Part shown: piece after piece, positions 8,001 through 14,413 of the stretch
Layout: each line of letters begins with the position of its first letter
How positions within the stretch are numbered: the stretch's first letter is position 1
Assembly (NCBI GenBank): GCA_022562835.1
Contig: JADFOM010000026.1
Location: forward strand, 1-15,429
Length of the DNA: 15,429 nucleotides
Direction of reading: 5' to 3'
From: Acidobacteriota bacterium
Lineage (GTDB): Bacteria; Actinomycetota; Acidimicrobiia; Acidimicrobiales; SHLQ01
Translations under genes and position numbers: made by a program
The notes under the pieces: generated by a model
Databases searched by the model: none
What the model was told of the DNA's origin: nothing
What the model saw: the letters and a program-made list of their open reading frames with translations, nothing else

Positions 8001-8430
8001 CTGCGGCTATCACCGACGGGCGGGTCGAGCGACGCAGAGCGTGGGTCAGCCGAGCGGTCCGTAGCCGATCCCGCTCGATCGACCACGTTGCGTCTCGGAC
8101 GTCAACGATCGCGGCATTGCGTTCCTCGAGTTCATCGACGGGCACAGATTCCAAGGCGAGCTCGATCTCCTCAAGGCTCGACCAGATCGACGCGCACTCG
8201 CCTTGGATCTCCAAACCGAGCGCCTCCGTCTGCTGAAGAAGACAGACGCCCGGCACGCCACACAGCAACTCGTTGGCTTCGCTTAGTGCGGAGGCCGCGC
8301 TACGAAGCTCAGCAATCGAGCAGTGCGGATGCAGCGCTGCGGAGCCGGCGCGCAGCAGGTCTCTCACCCGCGAGGCTTCGGGCACCTCGCGGGTGGCCGG
8401 TTGCCTGACGATCGCGATGATTCCGCACAT
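5005..8430 (-). CDS. glmS: glutamine--fructose-6-phosphate aminotransferase (GlmS) homologue, greatly enlarged
   Basis: GlmS makes glucosamine-6-phosphate from fructose-6-phosphate and glutamine, the first step to UDP-GlcNAc. The ORF is one intact 1141-residue frame, against about 600-620 usual. MCGIIAIV supplies the nucleophile Cys2. The family's LEYRGYDSAG appears as LEVRGRDSAG only at 157-166, leaving about 125 extra residues (about 12-145). The rest of the glutaminase follows: HTRWASVG (254-261), ANGDVDNY (288-295), TTDAKVI (311-317). SIS1 holds HFLLKEI (464-470), GQGTAAVAG (521-529), ISQSGTTTDT (572-581) and VASTKAF (626-632). SIS2 holds KLSELCY (714-720) and His733, matching E. coli Lys485, Glu488 and His504. 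A KTVTV tail motif (941-945, compare Lys603 in E. coli) is followed by about 195 residues I do not recognise. The E. coli Ser303 position is Ala525. The start is supported by GGAGAG 7-9 bp upstream, and the place next to glmM and acpS fits a true glmS. Confidence 0.85.
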   Translation of the reverse strand: MCGIIAIVRQPATREVPEASRVRDLLRAGSAALHPHCSIAELRSAASALSEANELLCGVPGVCLLQQTEALGLEIQGECASIWSSLEEIELALESVPVDELEERNAAIVDVRDATWSIERDRLRTARLTHALRRSTRPSVIAAALSIQQALSALDRLEVRGRDSAGLHLLVTSHGLDLDDPLVRSAIGTRFDDASFSSDSLRVVDGALSFVYKTAAEIGELGDNTAALRAAIIADELLWAALDVDGSEAVVLGHTRWASVGIISEANAHPVNSEQSTSNSTNYCVAVANGDVDNYADIISSESMNLPADITTDAKVIPTLASAHLDSGCGMVEAFRRTVSVLEGSVAIAAQSPAEPDLLMLALRGSGQGLFVGLAEDAYVIASEPYGVVEETDRYVRMDGETPGNPDNPEASRGQLLTLDRRRAGSLEGITRQAYDGTVLGLDEADVVHAEVTTRDIDRGDHQHFLLKEISEAPRSFAKTLRGKLVDEEGILTVRLGPDSLPDSVRAQLSAGEVEEILVIGQGTAAVAGQACAAALHAELIGSPIRSRAVLATELSGFDPRADLSNVLVVAISQSGTTTDTNRTVDIVRGRGASVIAIVNRRGSDLTDKVDGVLYTSDGRDVEMSVASTKAFYSQIAAGLLLSVAIADAAGCEPSSDRQAMLRAARAMPQLMTEVIAKRDAIGEIAREFAPSRRYWAVVGNGANLVAAREVRIKLSELCYKSIAADVTEDKKHIDLSAEPMILICAAGLEGSTGDDVAKEVGIYRAHKAAPIVIANQDDRRFAAALDVIGVPATHPRLAFVLSAMAGHLFGYEAAKAIDAQAQPLHATRAAIEQFIATRGAHAERGERMLSELRPQIAQASAAFADGLRSGEYNGSLEASTAVRIAALYRFATGSIPLDAYQVEFGKVGTPAAVLDDLVAALTIGIEELTRPIDAIKHQAKTVTVGISRSDENLLKAPLVRALVEAGSPRDHLSYRSLRTLSELDPAVAEVTGFTRYRIEGLDGDSTAEPSVSIIDRGGVSLGIPSRTERSSQLRGTKHRVATDGEVLVGLGRSDGRSLIFVPEVKDSISVGLTLLHVRFHEELSADVLRGVLQGYHQRYAALRDAVMETEPTFRDDLLGTHSPLDLLTLPVPALADRWRA

Positions 8431-8465
8431 ATTTCAACTCTCCGTTGCGCCAAGGACTGGCCACC

Positions 8466-8471
8466 ATTATC
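8466..8471 (-). promoter_or_regulatory. possible -10 box upstream of glmS
   Basis: On the minus strand GATAAT (5 of 6 matches to TATAAT) lies 35 bp upstream of the glmS ATG in the 88-bp glmM-glmS gap. The hexamer 17 bp further upstream (TTCGAG) is a poor -35. It may give glmS its own promoter in addition to read-through from glmM. No glmS ribozyme-like structure was recognised. Low confidence. Confidence 0.22.
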
Positions 8472-8518
8472 CGGTCGGCCGAACCTGACTCGAACTGAAC
8501 GACAAGCGTAGGGGCGAT

Positions 8519-9861
8519 TCAGCTCGGCAACTGCGCAGTGACTGCGCTGCGCAGTGAGGTGAGCGTCGGCTCGATCAAGTTTTGGTCGAGCGATTCAACC
8601 ATGATCCTCACCAACGGTTCGGTTCCCGAAGCTCGTATCAGGACACGCCCGCGTGTCCCGAGCTGCAATTCGGCTGCCGCCACTGCAGCGCCAGCCTCGG
8701 CTCTTCGGGATCAAACGTCGCCGCGAACACGACGTTCTCGAGGACTTGGGGAACCTGGGTGAACGCTTCGGCGGCGAGTTCGCTCAGCGGTCGGCCCTCG
8801 GACACGATGATTTCAAGAAGATGTAGCGCTGTGAGAAGTCCGTCACCGGTCATGGCCGTTTCGCGGAAGATGACATGCCCGCTTTGTTCGCCACCGAGTG
8901 TGTAGTCACCGGCGTCCAGGGCCTCGAGTACATGACGGTCCCCGACCGGAGTGGCGATCGTTTCGATACCCGCTTCGGTCATAGCGAGCCGAAAACCGAG
9001 ATTGGCCATGACCGTGACAACAACGGTGTCGTGCCGTAAAGATCCGCGTGAACGAAGGCGCATCGCACATAACGCGATGATGCGATCGCCGTCGACTATG
9101 TCACCGTTCTCGTCGACTGCGAGCATACGATCTGCATCGCCGTCAAAGGCTATTCCAATGCTGTCGTCGCTCTGCTCGACCAGCCTGGCCACTACATCGA
9201 GGTGAGTAGAACCACAAGCATCGTTGATGTTGCGCCCATCGGGCACGTCCGCGATAACCAACGGGTCGGCACCCAGCCGACGCAGAACCCGAGGCGCCAC
9301 TGCATGGTTGGACCCGTTTGCGCAGTCGAGCACGATCGCGACGCCAGAAAGATCCAGGCCATCGAAACCGCCGACCAGGGCGTCTTCATAGTCGACCAAT
9401 TCGTCAGATGCATCTAGCGAAGCGCCGGGCGACGAGTCGAGAACATCGATCTGGGGCGCAGTCAACAGGTCGTCGAGAACGGCTTGAATACGGTCCTGGG
9501 TTCGGTCATCAAGTTTTCGGCCGCCTGCGGCGAACAGCTTGACGCCGTTGTCATACCATGGATTGTGAGACGCTGAGATCATTGCACCGGCGGCCTGATG
9601 CACGGCGCACAGATGGGCAACGGCAGGCGTGGGGACGACGCCGAGTACACATACCTCGCCGCCGCTTGCAGCCAGTCCGGCAACGAGCGCGGCCTCGAGT
9701 GCGGGGCCACTTTCACGCGTGTCGCGGCCGACATAGAAGACCTCTGCCGCTAAGACTTCCGAAGCGGCACGGCCTAGCGCGTAGACATAGTCGACGCTGA
9801 GCTCGCTCAACGCTCGAGCGCGCACACCATCGGTACCGAAACGAAGTGCAGCCGAAGCCAT
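8519..9861 (-). CDS. glmM: phosphoglucosamine mutase (frame broken near 8698-8703)
   Basis: GlmM interconverts glucosamine-6-phosphate and glucosamine-1-phosphate, using the product of the next gene. The ATG at 9861 lies 19 bp after rpsI. Motifs run in order: LRFGTDGVR (6-14), the phosphoserine loop ISASHNP (Ser98), the Mg loop DGDADR (240-245) and the sugar-binding loop GGEQSGH (323-329). The original frame then leaves the family after FDPEE (residue 387) and stops at 8638. The missing C-terminal phosphate-binding domain lies in another frame: EAGAAVAAAELQLGTRGRV, then RASGTEPLVRIMVES, ending at the TGA at 8519-8521. Adding one base within GAGCCGAG (8696-8703) joins both parts into about 447 residues, the normal GlmM size. 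A one-base deletion, probably a sequencing error since glmM is essential, explains this best. A reading that stops at 8638 would give a 407-residue protein lacking domain 4. Confidence 0.92.
8531..8557. repeat. 11-bp direct repeat enclosing a GC-rich hairpin in the 3' end of glmM
   Basis: CTGCGCAGTGA occurs at 8531-8541 and again at 8547-8557. The overlap also makes an inverted repeat, ACTGCG-CTG-CGCAGT (8541-8555), a 6-bp stem with a 3-base loop. It falls in the last codons of glmM (in the restored frame), just before the gap to glmS. It could be an mRNA processing or attenuation element, or only codon-driven coincidence. Confidence 0.5.
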
Positions 9862-9880
9862 GACCGCAGCCCGCAGCGCT

Positions 9881-10273
9881 CTAGCGCTTGGAGTACTGCG
9901 GTGCCTTGCGGGCCTTCTTGAGCCCGTATTTCTTGGATTCCTTCTTGCGAGGATCTCGCGTGAGGAATCCGGCCTTCTTCATCATGTCACGGACCTCGGG
10001 GTCGAGCTCAACCAACGCGCGGCTGATGCCGAGACGCAGCGCTCCAGCCTGGCCCGAAGGGCCACCGCCGTGAATCGTCACGTCAATGTCGTATGCCTCA
10101 CGAGTTTCGGTCAGATCAAGGGGTTCGGTGAACACCATGCGGTGAGTCTCGGACGGGAAGTAGTCCTCGGCAGTCCGGCCGTTGACGGTGATGACACCTT
10201 TGCCAGGACTGAATCGAACGCGTGCCACCGCTCGCTTACGACGACCGGTTGTCTGAAGAAGGGGTTGAGTCAC
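9881..10273 (-). CDS. rpsI: 30S ribosomal protein S9
   Basis: S9 sits in the head of the small subunit, its C-terminal tail reaching the P-site tRNA. The 130-residue product begins VTQPLLQTTGRRKRAVARV and includes GKGVITVNGR, IHGGGPSGQAGALRLGISRAL, the block LTRDPRKKESKKYG and the terminal QYSKR, all standard S9 features. The same frame stays open for about 560 bp further upstream, but the correct start is the GTG at 10273. It overlaps the rplM stop (GTGA), has GAGGAG about 6-7 bp upstream, and gives the normal family length. It forms the universal L13-S9 pair with rplM. Confidence 0.96.
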   Translation of the reverse strand: MTQPLLQTTGRRKRAVARVRFSPGKGVITVNGRTAEDYFPSETHRMVFTEPLDLTETREAYDIDVTIHGGGPSGQAGALRLGISRALVELDPEVRDMMKKAGFLTRDPRKKESKKYGLKKARKAPQYSKR

Positions 10274-10725
10274 TTGGCGCTCCTCGAACGGGCGTGATTG
10301 ATCGCATAGGGAACCGGCGCCTGGGCGCCGTGTGGATGGGTATCGCCGGAGTACACCTTGAGCTTGCTGAGCTGTTGTGCACCGAGGCGCGTGTGCGGCA
10401 GCATGCCCTTGATCGACTTGCGAACTGCCTCGGCAGGCTTCGCCGACAACAGGTCGGCGTAGGTGCGGGACTTTATTCCACCAGGGAACCCTGAATGGCG
10501 GTAGACCTGCTTTTTTTCCGCCTTGTTCGACGTCAACACAACCTTTTCCGCGTTGATCACGATGACGTGATCGCCAGTGTCGAGGTTGGGCGTGAACGTC
10601 GGCTTGTGTTTGCCGCGCAAGAGCGAGGCGACCTCGGTCGCTAGCCGGCCGAGGACAAGTCCTTCGGCGTCGACGACGTGCCATGCACGCTCGATTTCTG
10701 AGGCTTTGGGGGTGTAGGTGGACAC
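10270..10725 (-). CDS. rplM: 50S ribosomal protein L13
   Basis: L13 is an early-assembling large-subunit protein. The 151-residue product shows RAWHVVDAEGLVLGRLATEVA, the block GDHVIVINAEKV, KQVYRHSGFPGG, VRKSIKGMLPHTRLG and LKVYSGDTHPH, the usual L13 series over its whole length. The start is GTG at 10725 (MSTYTPKASE); the ribosome site is weak (GAAAG), so the start is less certain than the family. A 140-bp gap separates it from truA, so a promoter for rplM-rpsI-glmM probably lies there. Its stop overlaps the rpsI start. Confidence 0.96.
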   Translation of the reverse strand: MSTYTPKASEIERAWHVVDAEGLVLGRLATEVASLLRGKHKPTFTPNLDTGDHVIVINAEKVVLTSNKAEKKQVYRHSGFPGGIKSRTYADLLSAKPAEAVRKSIKGMLPHTRLGAQQLSKLKVYSGDTHPHGAQAPVPYAINHARSRSAK

Positions 10726-10865
10726 AGGCGTGCTTTCGGTGTCGGGACGACGGTTGGCCGGAATGATCTATTGCCGGGCGAATCCGTGGGCCGCCGGGCC
10801 GACGGACCACGATACCCGCGAGATCAAGGCATAACACCCCCGATGCCGCCTAGCGGCGCAACGAC
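10726..10865 (-). other. 140-bp truA-rplM gap with GC-rich inverted repeats
   Basis: No gene was seen. A short hairpin (GCCGC-CTA-GCGGC, 10845-10857) lies 8 bp after the truA stop and could slow or end truA transcription, but lacks a T-run. Further on there is GC-rich self-complementary sequence (around 10788-10812) and, nearer rplM, no convincing -35/-10 pair. In many bacteria the L13-S9 leader is an autoregulatory site; I could not model such a structure here. Confidence 0.3.
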
Positions 10866-11624
10866 CTATTCATACGTGACCTCGACGAGGGTGAGACCAT
10901 GGGGAGGAGCGATCGGAGGTGCGGCATTACGGTCCCTTGCGGCAAGCACGAGGGGAACATCGGCGGCAAGCCGCTTGCCAAGCCCAACATCGACGAGCAG
11001 GCCGACGATGCTGCGCACCATTTGGTGACAGAAGGCGGATGCTTCGAGTTCGACGCGGAGTGTGGGGTTAGACAGCTCATCGAACCCCGTCTGTAAATCC
11101 ACGCGACGCAGATTGCGGTACATCGTCGCGTTCGGCTTCGAACTGTTCTTCTTGCAGAACGAGCCGAAGTGATTTGTGCCGATGAGATGTGCAGCACCGG
11201 TCCTCATCTGTTCCAGGTCGAGCGACCCACGGATATGCCAGTGGGTCGAAGCGGTAAACGGAGAGGCCACAAGTCCTGTTGCGATGTCATACCAATAACG
11301 TCGACCCGTCGCACTGTGGCGCGCGTCGAAGTCATCCCCGGCGACGTCGAGTGCCCGTACGGCTATGTCTGGTCCACACATTTGGTTAAGCGATATCTGC
11401 AGACGACCGAGGCGCGCAGGGTCCACCTCAAGATCTGTCGAAATCACTTGCCCCCACGCATGCACGCCCTTGTCTGTGCGTCCGGCGCAAGTCAAGACAA
11501 CCGCGTGACCAACTATTTGCTCAAGTGCAGCGCGCAGATCACCAGCGACACTACGAACGCCAAGATTCTCGGCAAACCCGTAGAAGGGTGCGCCGTTGTA
11601 AGCAACGAGAAGGCGAACCCTCAC
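10866..11624 (-). CDS. truA: tRNA pseudouridine(38-40) synthase
   Basis: TruA converts uridines 38-40 of the tRNA anticodon arm to pseudouridine. The 252-residue product is of normal size and has the catalytic Asp51 in CAGRTDKGVHAWGQ (the family is usually GRTDAGVHA; Lys replaces Ala here). FDARHSATGRRYWYDI follows, then HFGSFCKKN and the C-terminal block EASAFCHQMVRSIVGLLVDVG. The start is GTG at 11624, 30 bp downstream of rplQ; AGGTTCAGG just upstream may serve as ribosome site but is partly held in a hairpin (11632-11651). rplQ-truA linkage is widely conserved. The frame is intact. Confidence 0.95.
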   Translation of the reverse strand: MRVRLLVAYNGAPFYGFAENLGVRSVAGDLRAALEQIVGHAVVLTCAGRTDKGVHAWGQVISTDLEVDPARLGRLQISLNQMCGPDIAVRALDVAGDDFDARHSATGRRYWYDIATGLVASPFTASTHWHIRGSLDLEQMRTGAAHLIGTNHFGSFCKKNSSKPNATMYRNLRRVDLQTGFDELSNPTLRVELEASAFCHQMVRSIVGLLVDVGLGKRLAADVPLVLAARDRNAAPPIAPPHGLTLVEVTYE

Positions 11625-11631
11625 CCGACGA

Positions 11632-11651
11632 CCTGAACCTTTCCGTTCAGG
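11632..11651. repeat. 7-bp perfect hairpin in the rplQ-truA junction
   Basis: CCTGAAC (11632-11638) and GTTCAGG (11645-11651) pair around a six-base loop, filling most of the 30-bp gap between the rplQ stop and the truA GTG. There is no T-run. On the mRNA the 3' arm overlaps the only purine-rich stretch before truA, so it may limit TruA translation relative to the ribosomal proteins. This role is inferred. Confidence 0.5.
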
Positions 11652-11654
11652 ACC

Positions 11655-12008
11655 TCAGACGAGTTCGATCCTTGCCATTGGTGCATTGTCACCACTGCGG
11701 GGACCGAGCTTGAGAATACGGGTGTAGCCGCCCGGGCGATCGACGTAACGCGGACCGATATCGTCGAACAACTTCGAAGCCATCTCGCGGTCACGAAGAA
11801 ACTTCACGACCTGACGATGATTGTGAACCCCGCCCTTTTTGGCCTTCGTGATCATCTTTTCGGCTACAGGGCGAAGCGCCTTTGCCTTTGCTTCGGTGGT
11901 GACGATGCCTTCGGCTGCAATGAGCGATGCCACGAGGTTGGCCATCATGGCCTTGTTATGCGCGGAACTTCCGCCGAAGCGGCGTCCCTTGCGTGGACGT
12001 CCCGGCAT
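11655..12008 (-). CDS. rplQ: 50S ribosomal protein L17
   Basis: L17 lines the region near the exit tunnel of the large subunit. The 117-residue product starts MPGRPRKGRRFGGSSAHNKAM and includes NLVASLIAAEGIVTTEAKAK, AEKMITKAKKG and DRPGGYTRILKLGPRSGDNA, complete and typical. An in-frame upstream codon at 12038 would lengthen it by 10 residues into rpoA; the ATG at 12008 is preferred because it has GAGGG 7 bp upstream, one base after the rpoA stop, and gives the canonical N-terminus. It closes the alpha operon. Confidence 0.96.
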   Translation of the reverse strand: MPGRPRKGRRFGGSSAHNKAMMANLVASLIAAEGIVTTEAKAKALRPVAEKMITKAKKGGVHNHRQVVKFLRDREMASKLFDDIGPRYVDRPGGYTRILKLGPRSGDNAPMARIELV

Positions 12009-12009
12009 G

Positions 12010-12945
12010 TCAATCCCTCGATCGCAGAGAGAGGCCACGCTCGTCGAGCTTCACGATGACCTCGTCGAGCGACTTCTGACCGAAGTTGGTGATCGCCAAC
12101 AGGTCGTCTTCACTCTTTTGGAGAAGCTCGCCAACACTGTCGACCTGAGCTCTCTTGAGACAGTTGCGAGGACGTTCGGACAGGTCGAGATCTTCGATCG
12201 GCAGATCGAGGTCGGGCGAGCCGCTGGCGACCGGGCCTGCCTCGCCGAGTTCTAGACCTTGGGGCTCGTCGCTCATCTCCTCGACGAGCTGCACAAGAGC
12301 CCGCAGGGTCGCTCCGGCGGAGGCGAGAGCGTCGCGTGGCGTGATCGAACTGTCGGTCTGAATGTCGACGACAACTCGATCGAAGTCGGTCGACTGTTCT
12401 ACACGAGTCGGGTCGACCGTGTAGGACACTCGACGCACCGGTGAGTAGATCGCGTCGATCGGTATCACGCCGATGGTTGCGTTCTCGGTCGTACGGTCCG
12501 CAGATGCATAGCCTCTGCCGCGCTCGATCGTGAGGTCGCCGGCGAGGCGGCCCTTTGAGTTGAGTGTTGCGATGTGCAGATCGGGGTTGAGCACCTCGAT
12601 GTCCGCGTGCTGTTGCAGGTCACCCGCGGTGACGTTGGTTCCGCGGACATCGATGCGCACCGTGATCGGCTCGTCTGCGTGACAGCGCAGCACGACGTCT
12701 TTGAGATTCAAGATGATGTCGGTGACGTCCTCGGCCACACCGCTGATGGTGTCGAACTCGTGGAGGGCGTCATCAAAACGGACCTGGGTGATTGCAGCAC
12801 CCGGAATCGATGAGAGCAACGTGCGCCGTAGCGAGTTGCCAATTGTGTAACCGAAGCCCGGTTCAAGGGGGCCGACCGCAAATTTTTGGCGGTTGCCTTC
12901 CTCTTCACCGATCGCTTCGACCGTCGGACGCTGAATGACCAGCAT
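12010..12945 (-). CDS. rpoA: DNA-directed RNA polymerase subunit alpha
   Basis: The alpha dimer scaffolds RNA polymerase assembly and its C-terminal domain contacts upstream DNA and activators. The 311-residue product carries the N-terminal domain (about 1-225) with FAVGPLEPGFGYTIGNSLRRTLLSSIPGAA in pieces and the dimer and beta/beta' contact regions, a short acidic linker, and the C-terminal domain from about 245 (IEDLDLSERPRNCLKRAQ, then VGELLQKSEDDLLAITNFG and KSLDEVIVKL). An upstream in-frame start at 12981 would add 12 residues. The ATG at 12945 is chosen because GAGGAG lies 6 bp upstream and MLVIQRP is the usual N-terminus. It follows rpsD after a 70-bp gap with hairpin potential. Confidence 0.97.
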   Translation of the reverse strand: MLVIQRPTVEAIGEEEGNRQKFAVGPLEPGFGYTIGNSLRRTLLSSIPGAAITQVRFDDALHEFDTISGVAEDVTDIILNLKDVVLRCHADEPITVRIDVRGTNVTAGDLQQHADIEVLNPDLHIATLNSKGRLAGDLTIERGRGYASADRTTENATIGVIPIDAIYSPVRRVSYTVDPTRVEQSTDFDRVVVDIQTDSSITPRDALASAGATLRALVQLVEEMSDEPQGLELGEAGPVASGSPDLDLPIEDLDLSERPRNCLKRAQVDSVGELLQKSEDDLLAITNFGQKSLDEVIVKLDERGLSLRSRD

Positions 12946-12972
12946 TTGTTCTCCTCGGAACTTCGAAGTCGA

Positions 12973-12992
12973 CACCGGCACGAGGCCGGGTG
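12973..12992. repeat. bulged hairpin in the rpsD-rpoA gap
   Basis: CACCGGC (12973-12979) pairs with GCCGGGTG (12985-12992) with one bulged G and a five-base loop. The same 70-bp gap also holds a 10-bp palindrome ACTTCGAAGT (12960-12969) directly upstream of the rpoA ribosome site, and ATCCGGAT near the rpsD stop. Neither is followed by a T-run. They may tune rpoA relative to rpsD or mark an RNA processing site; no direct evidence. Confidence 0.4.
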
Positions 12993-13015
12993 TTATGTGA
13001 TCCGGATTACCCGGC

Positions 13016-13633
13016 TTACTTGCTGTAGTGCTCTACAATTAGTTGTTCGCGCACTGGAAGATCGATCTGTTCCCGCACCGGCAGCTCTCGAACTGTGACG
13101 GCCATGCCCTCGTCTGAGACATCGAGCCATTGCGGAACTGCCCGGTCAAGCACGTCTCGGTTCCATTGCACCATGACCAGGCCACGGGACTTCTCACAAA
13201 GCGAGACCGTGTCACCCTTGCACACTCGGTAGCTGGGGATGTCCACCCGAGAACCATTGACCTCTATGTGGCGGTGGTTGGTCAGCTGCCGTGCTTGTGG
13301 GCGCGTCGCTCCCCAACCTGCGCGATAGACGATGTTGTCCAGTCGTTGCTCAAGCATCCGCAGCATGATCTCGCCGGTGATGCCTTCGCCCCGTGAGGCC
13401 TCTGTGAACAGGTTGCGGAACTGCGTTTCGGTGAGTCCGTAAGAGAAGCGAGCCTTCTGCTTCTCCTGCAGCTGCAATAGGTACTCGCTGACGTTGCCAC
13501 GGCGGCGCGAGCGACCGTGTTCGCCGGGCGGATACGGACGCTTGTCCAGCGCAATCGTCTCGCCGCGCGTGCCCCAGATGTTTTCGCCGAGACGACGAGA
13601 AACGCGGGCGCGTGGACCGGTGTAACGCGACAT
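13016..13633 (-). CDS. rpsD: 30S ribosomal protein S4
   Basis: S4 is a primary 16S rRNA-binding protein that nucleates small-subunit assembly. The 205-residue product starts MSRYTGPRARVSRRLGENIWG and includes LDKRPYPPGEHG, EKQKARFSYGLTETQF, then the S4 RNA-binding domain (RLDNIVYRAGWGATRPQAR, HRHIEVNGSRVDIPSY) and the closing VREQLIVEHYSK. It is the zinc-free form: no cysteine cluster is present near the N-terminus. A longer in-frame reading (to 13663) exists, but the ATG at 13633 overlaps the rpsK stop as TGATG and has GGAGGG 4 bp upstream, so it is preferred. Confidence 0.96.
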   Translation of the reverse strand: MSRYTGPRARVSRRLGENIWGTRGETIALDKRPYPPGEHGRSRRRGNVSEYLLQLQEKQKARFSYGLTETQFRNLFTEASRGEGITGEIMLRMLEQRLDNIVYRAGWGATRPQARQLTNHRHIEVNGSRVDIPSYRVCKGDTVSLCEKSRGLVMVQWNRDVLDRAVPQWLDVSDEGMAVTVRELPVREQIDLPVREQLIVEHYSK

Positions 13634-14031
13634 CAGACCCTCCGTCGCTTCGGTGGCCGGCAACCGTTGTGGGGAATCGGCGTGACGTCTTTGATGCCCG
13701 TCACCTCGATACCGGCATTTTGGATGGATCGGATCGCTGTCTCCCGTCCCGAACCGGGACCCTTGACAACAACGTCGACTCGGCGCACGCCGTGCTCCAT
13801 GGCACGTCGAGCTGCTTGTTCGGCCGCCATCTGTGCGGCATAGGGCGTCGACTTACGCGAGCCCTTGAAACCAACGTTGCCAGCCGATGCCCAGGCGATC
13901 GTGTTGCCGCCCTGATCGGTGATCGTCACGATCGTATTGTTGAACGAACTCTTGATGTGTGCGACGCCGTGTGTGATGTTCTTGCGCTCACGTTTGCGTG
14001 GGCGTCTTCCCCCTGTGGGTGGCTGAGCCAT
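13633..14031 (-). CDS. rpsK: 30S ribosomal protein S11
   Basis: S11 forms part of the platform of the small subunit near the mRNA exit. The 132-residue product has the basic N-terminal tail (RRPRKRERKN), then GVAHIKSSFNNTIVTITD, GNTIAWASAG, FKGSRKSTPYAAQMAAEQAA and the C-terminal GIEVTGIKDVTPIPHNGCRP ending PKRRRV, complete and typical. The ATG at 14031 is three bases after the rpsM stop. Its last codons carry the ribosome binding site of rpsD, with which it overlaps by one base. Confidence 0.97.
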   Translation of the reverse strand: MAQPPTGGRRPRKRERKNITHGVAHIKSSFNNTIVTITDQGGNTIAWASAGNVGFKGSRKSTPYAAQMAAEQAARRAMEHGVRRVDVVVKGPGSGRETAIRSIQNAGIEVTGIKDVTPIPHNGCRPPKRRRV

Positions 14032-14034
14032 CTT

Positions 14035-14409
14035 CTAGACCGCCTTCTTCTTGCCGGCCACCGTCTTCTTCGGGCCCTTACGAGTGCGCGCGTTGGTATG
14101 TGTGCGCTGGCCGCGAACCGGCAGACCTCGGCGATGCCGGATGCCCTGATAGCAGCCGATCTCCATTTTGCGCTTGATGTCCTGTGATACTTCGCGGCGA
14201 AGATCACCCTCAACCTTGAGGTTCTGGTCGATCCACAGGCGGATACGTCCGACCTCTTCGTCGGTCAGATCTCGTACGCGGGTATCGGCGTCGACCTCAC
14301 ATGCCTCACACACATTACGTGCGACGGTCTGACCGACGCCGTAGATATAGGTCAGGGACACCTCTAGGCGCTTTTCGCGCGGGATGTCTACTCCGGAAAT
14401 ACGAGCCAT
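14035..14409 (-). CDS. rpsM: 30S ribosomal protein S13
   Basis: S13 lies in the head of the small subunit and makes intersubunit bridges to the large subunit. The 124-residue product starts MARISGVDIPREKRLEVSLTY with YGVGQTVARNV, a helix-hairpin-helix segment, then LRREVSQDIKRKMEIGCYQG, RHRRGLPVRGQRTHTNARTR and a Lys-rich tail. The ATG at 14409 follows the rpmJ stop by four bases, and AGGGG inside the end of rpmJ serves as ribosome site. Intact and typical. Confidence 0.97.
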   Translation of the reverse strand: MARISGVDIPREKRLEVSLTYIYGVGQTVARNVCEACEVDADTRVRDLTDEEVGRIRLWIDQNLKVEGDLRREVSQDIKRKMEIGCYQGIRHRRGLPVRGQRTHTNARTRKGPKKTVAGKKKAV

Positions 14410-14413
14410 GAAA

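Noticed and set aside
8431..8518. glmS ribozyme/riboswitch upstream of glmS
   Set aside because: The 88-bp gap is too short and lacks any structure I recognise as the glmS ribozyme.
10274..10837. Upstream extension of the rpsI frame to a 318-residue protein
   Set aside because: The extra 188 residues are an out-of-frame reading of rplM and the gap before it; the GTG at 10273 with GAGGAG upstream gives a normal S9.
13612..14187. 191-codon plus-strand open frame
   Set aside because: Antisense to rpsK and rpsM, which are certain; no family resemblance.
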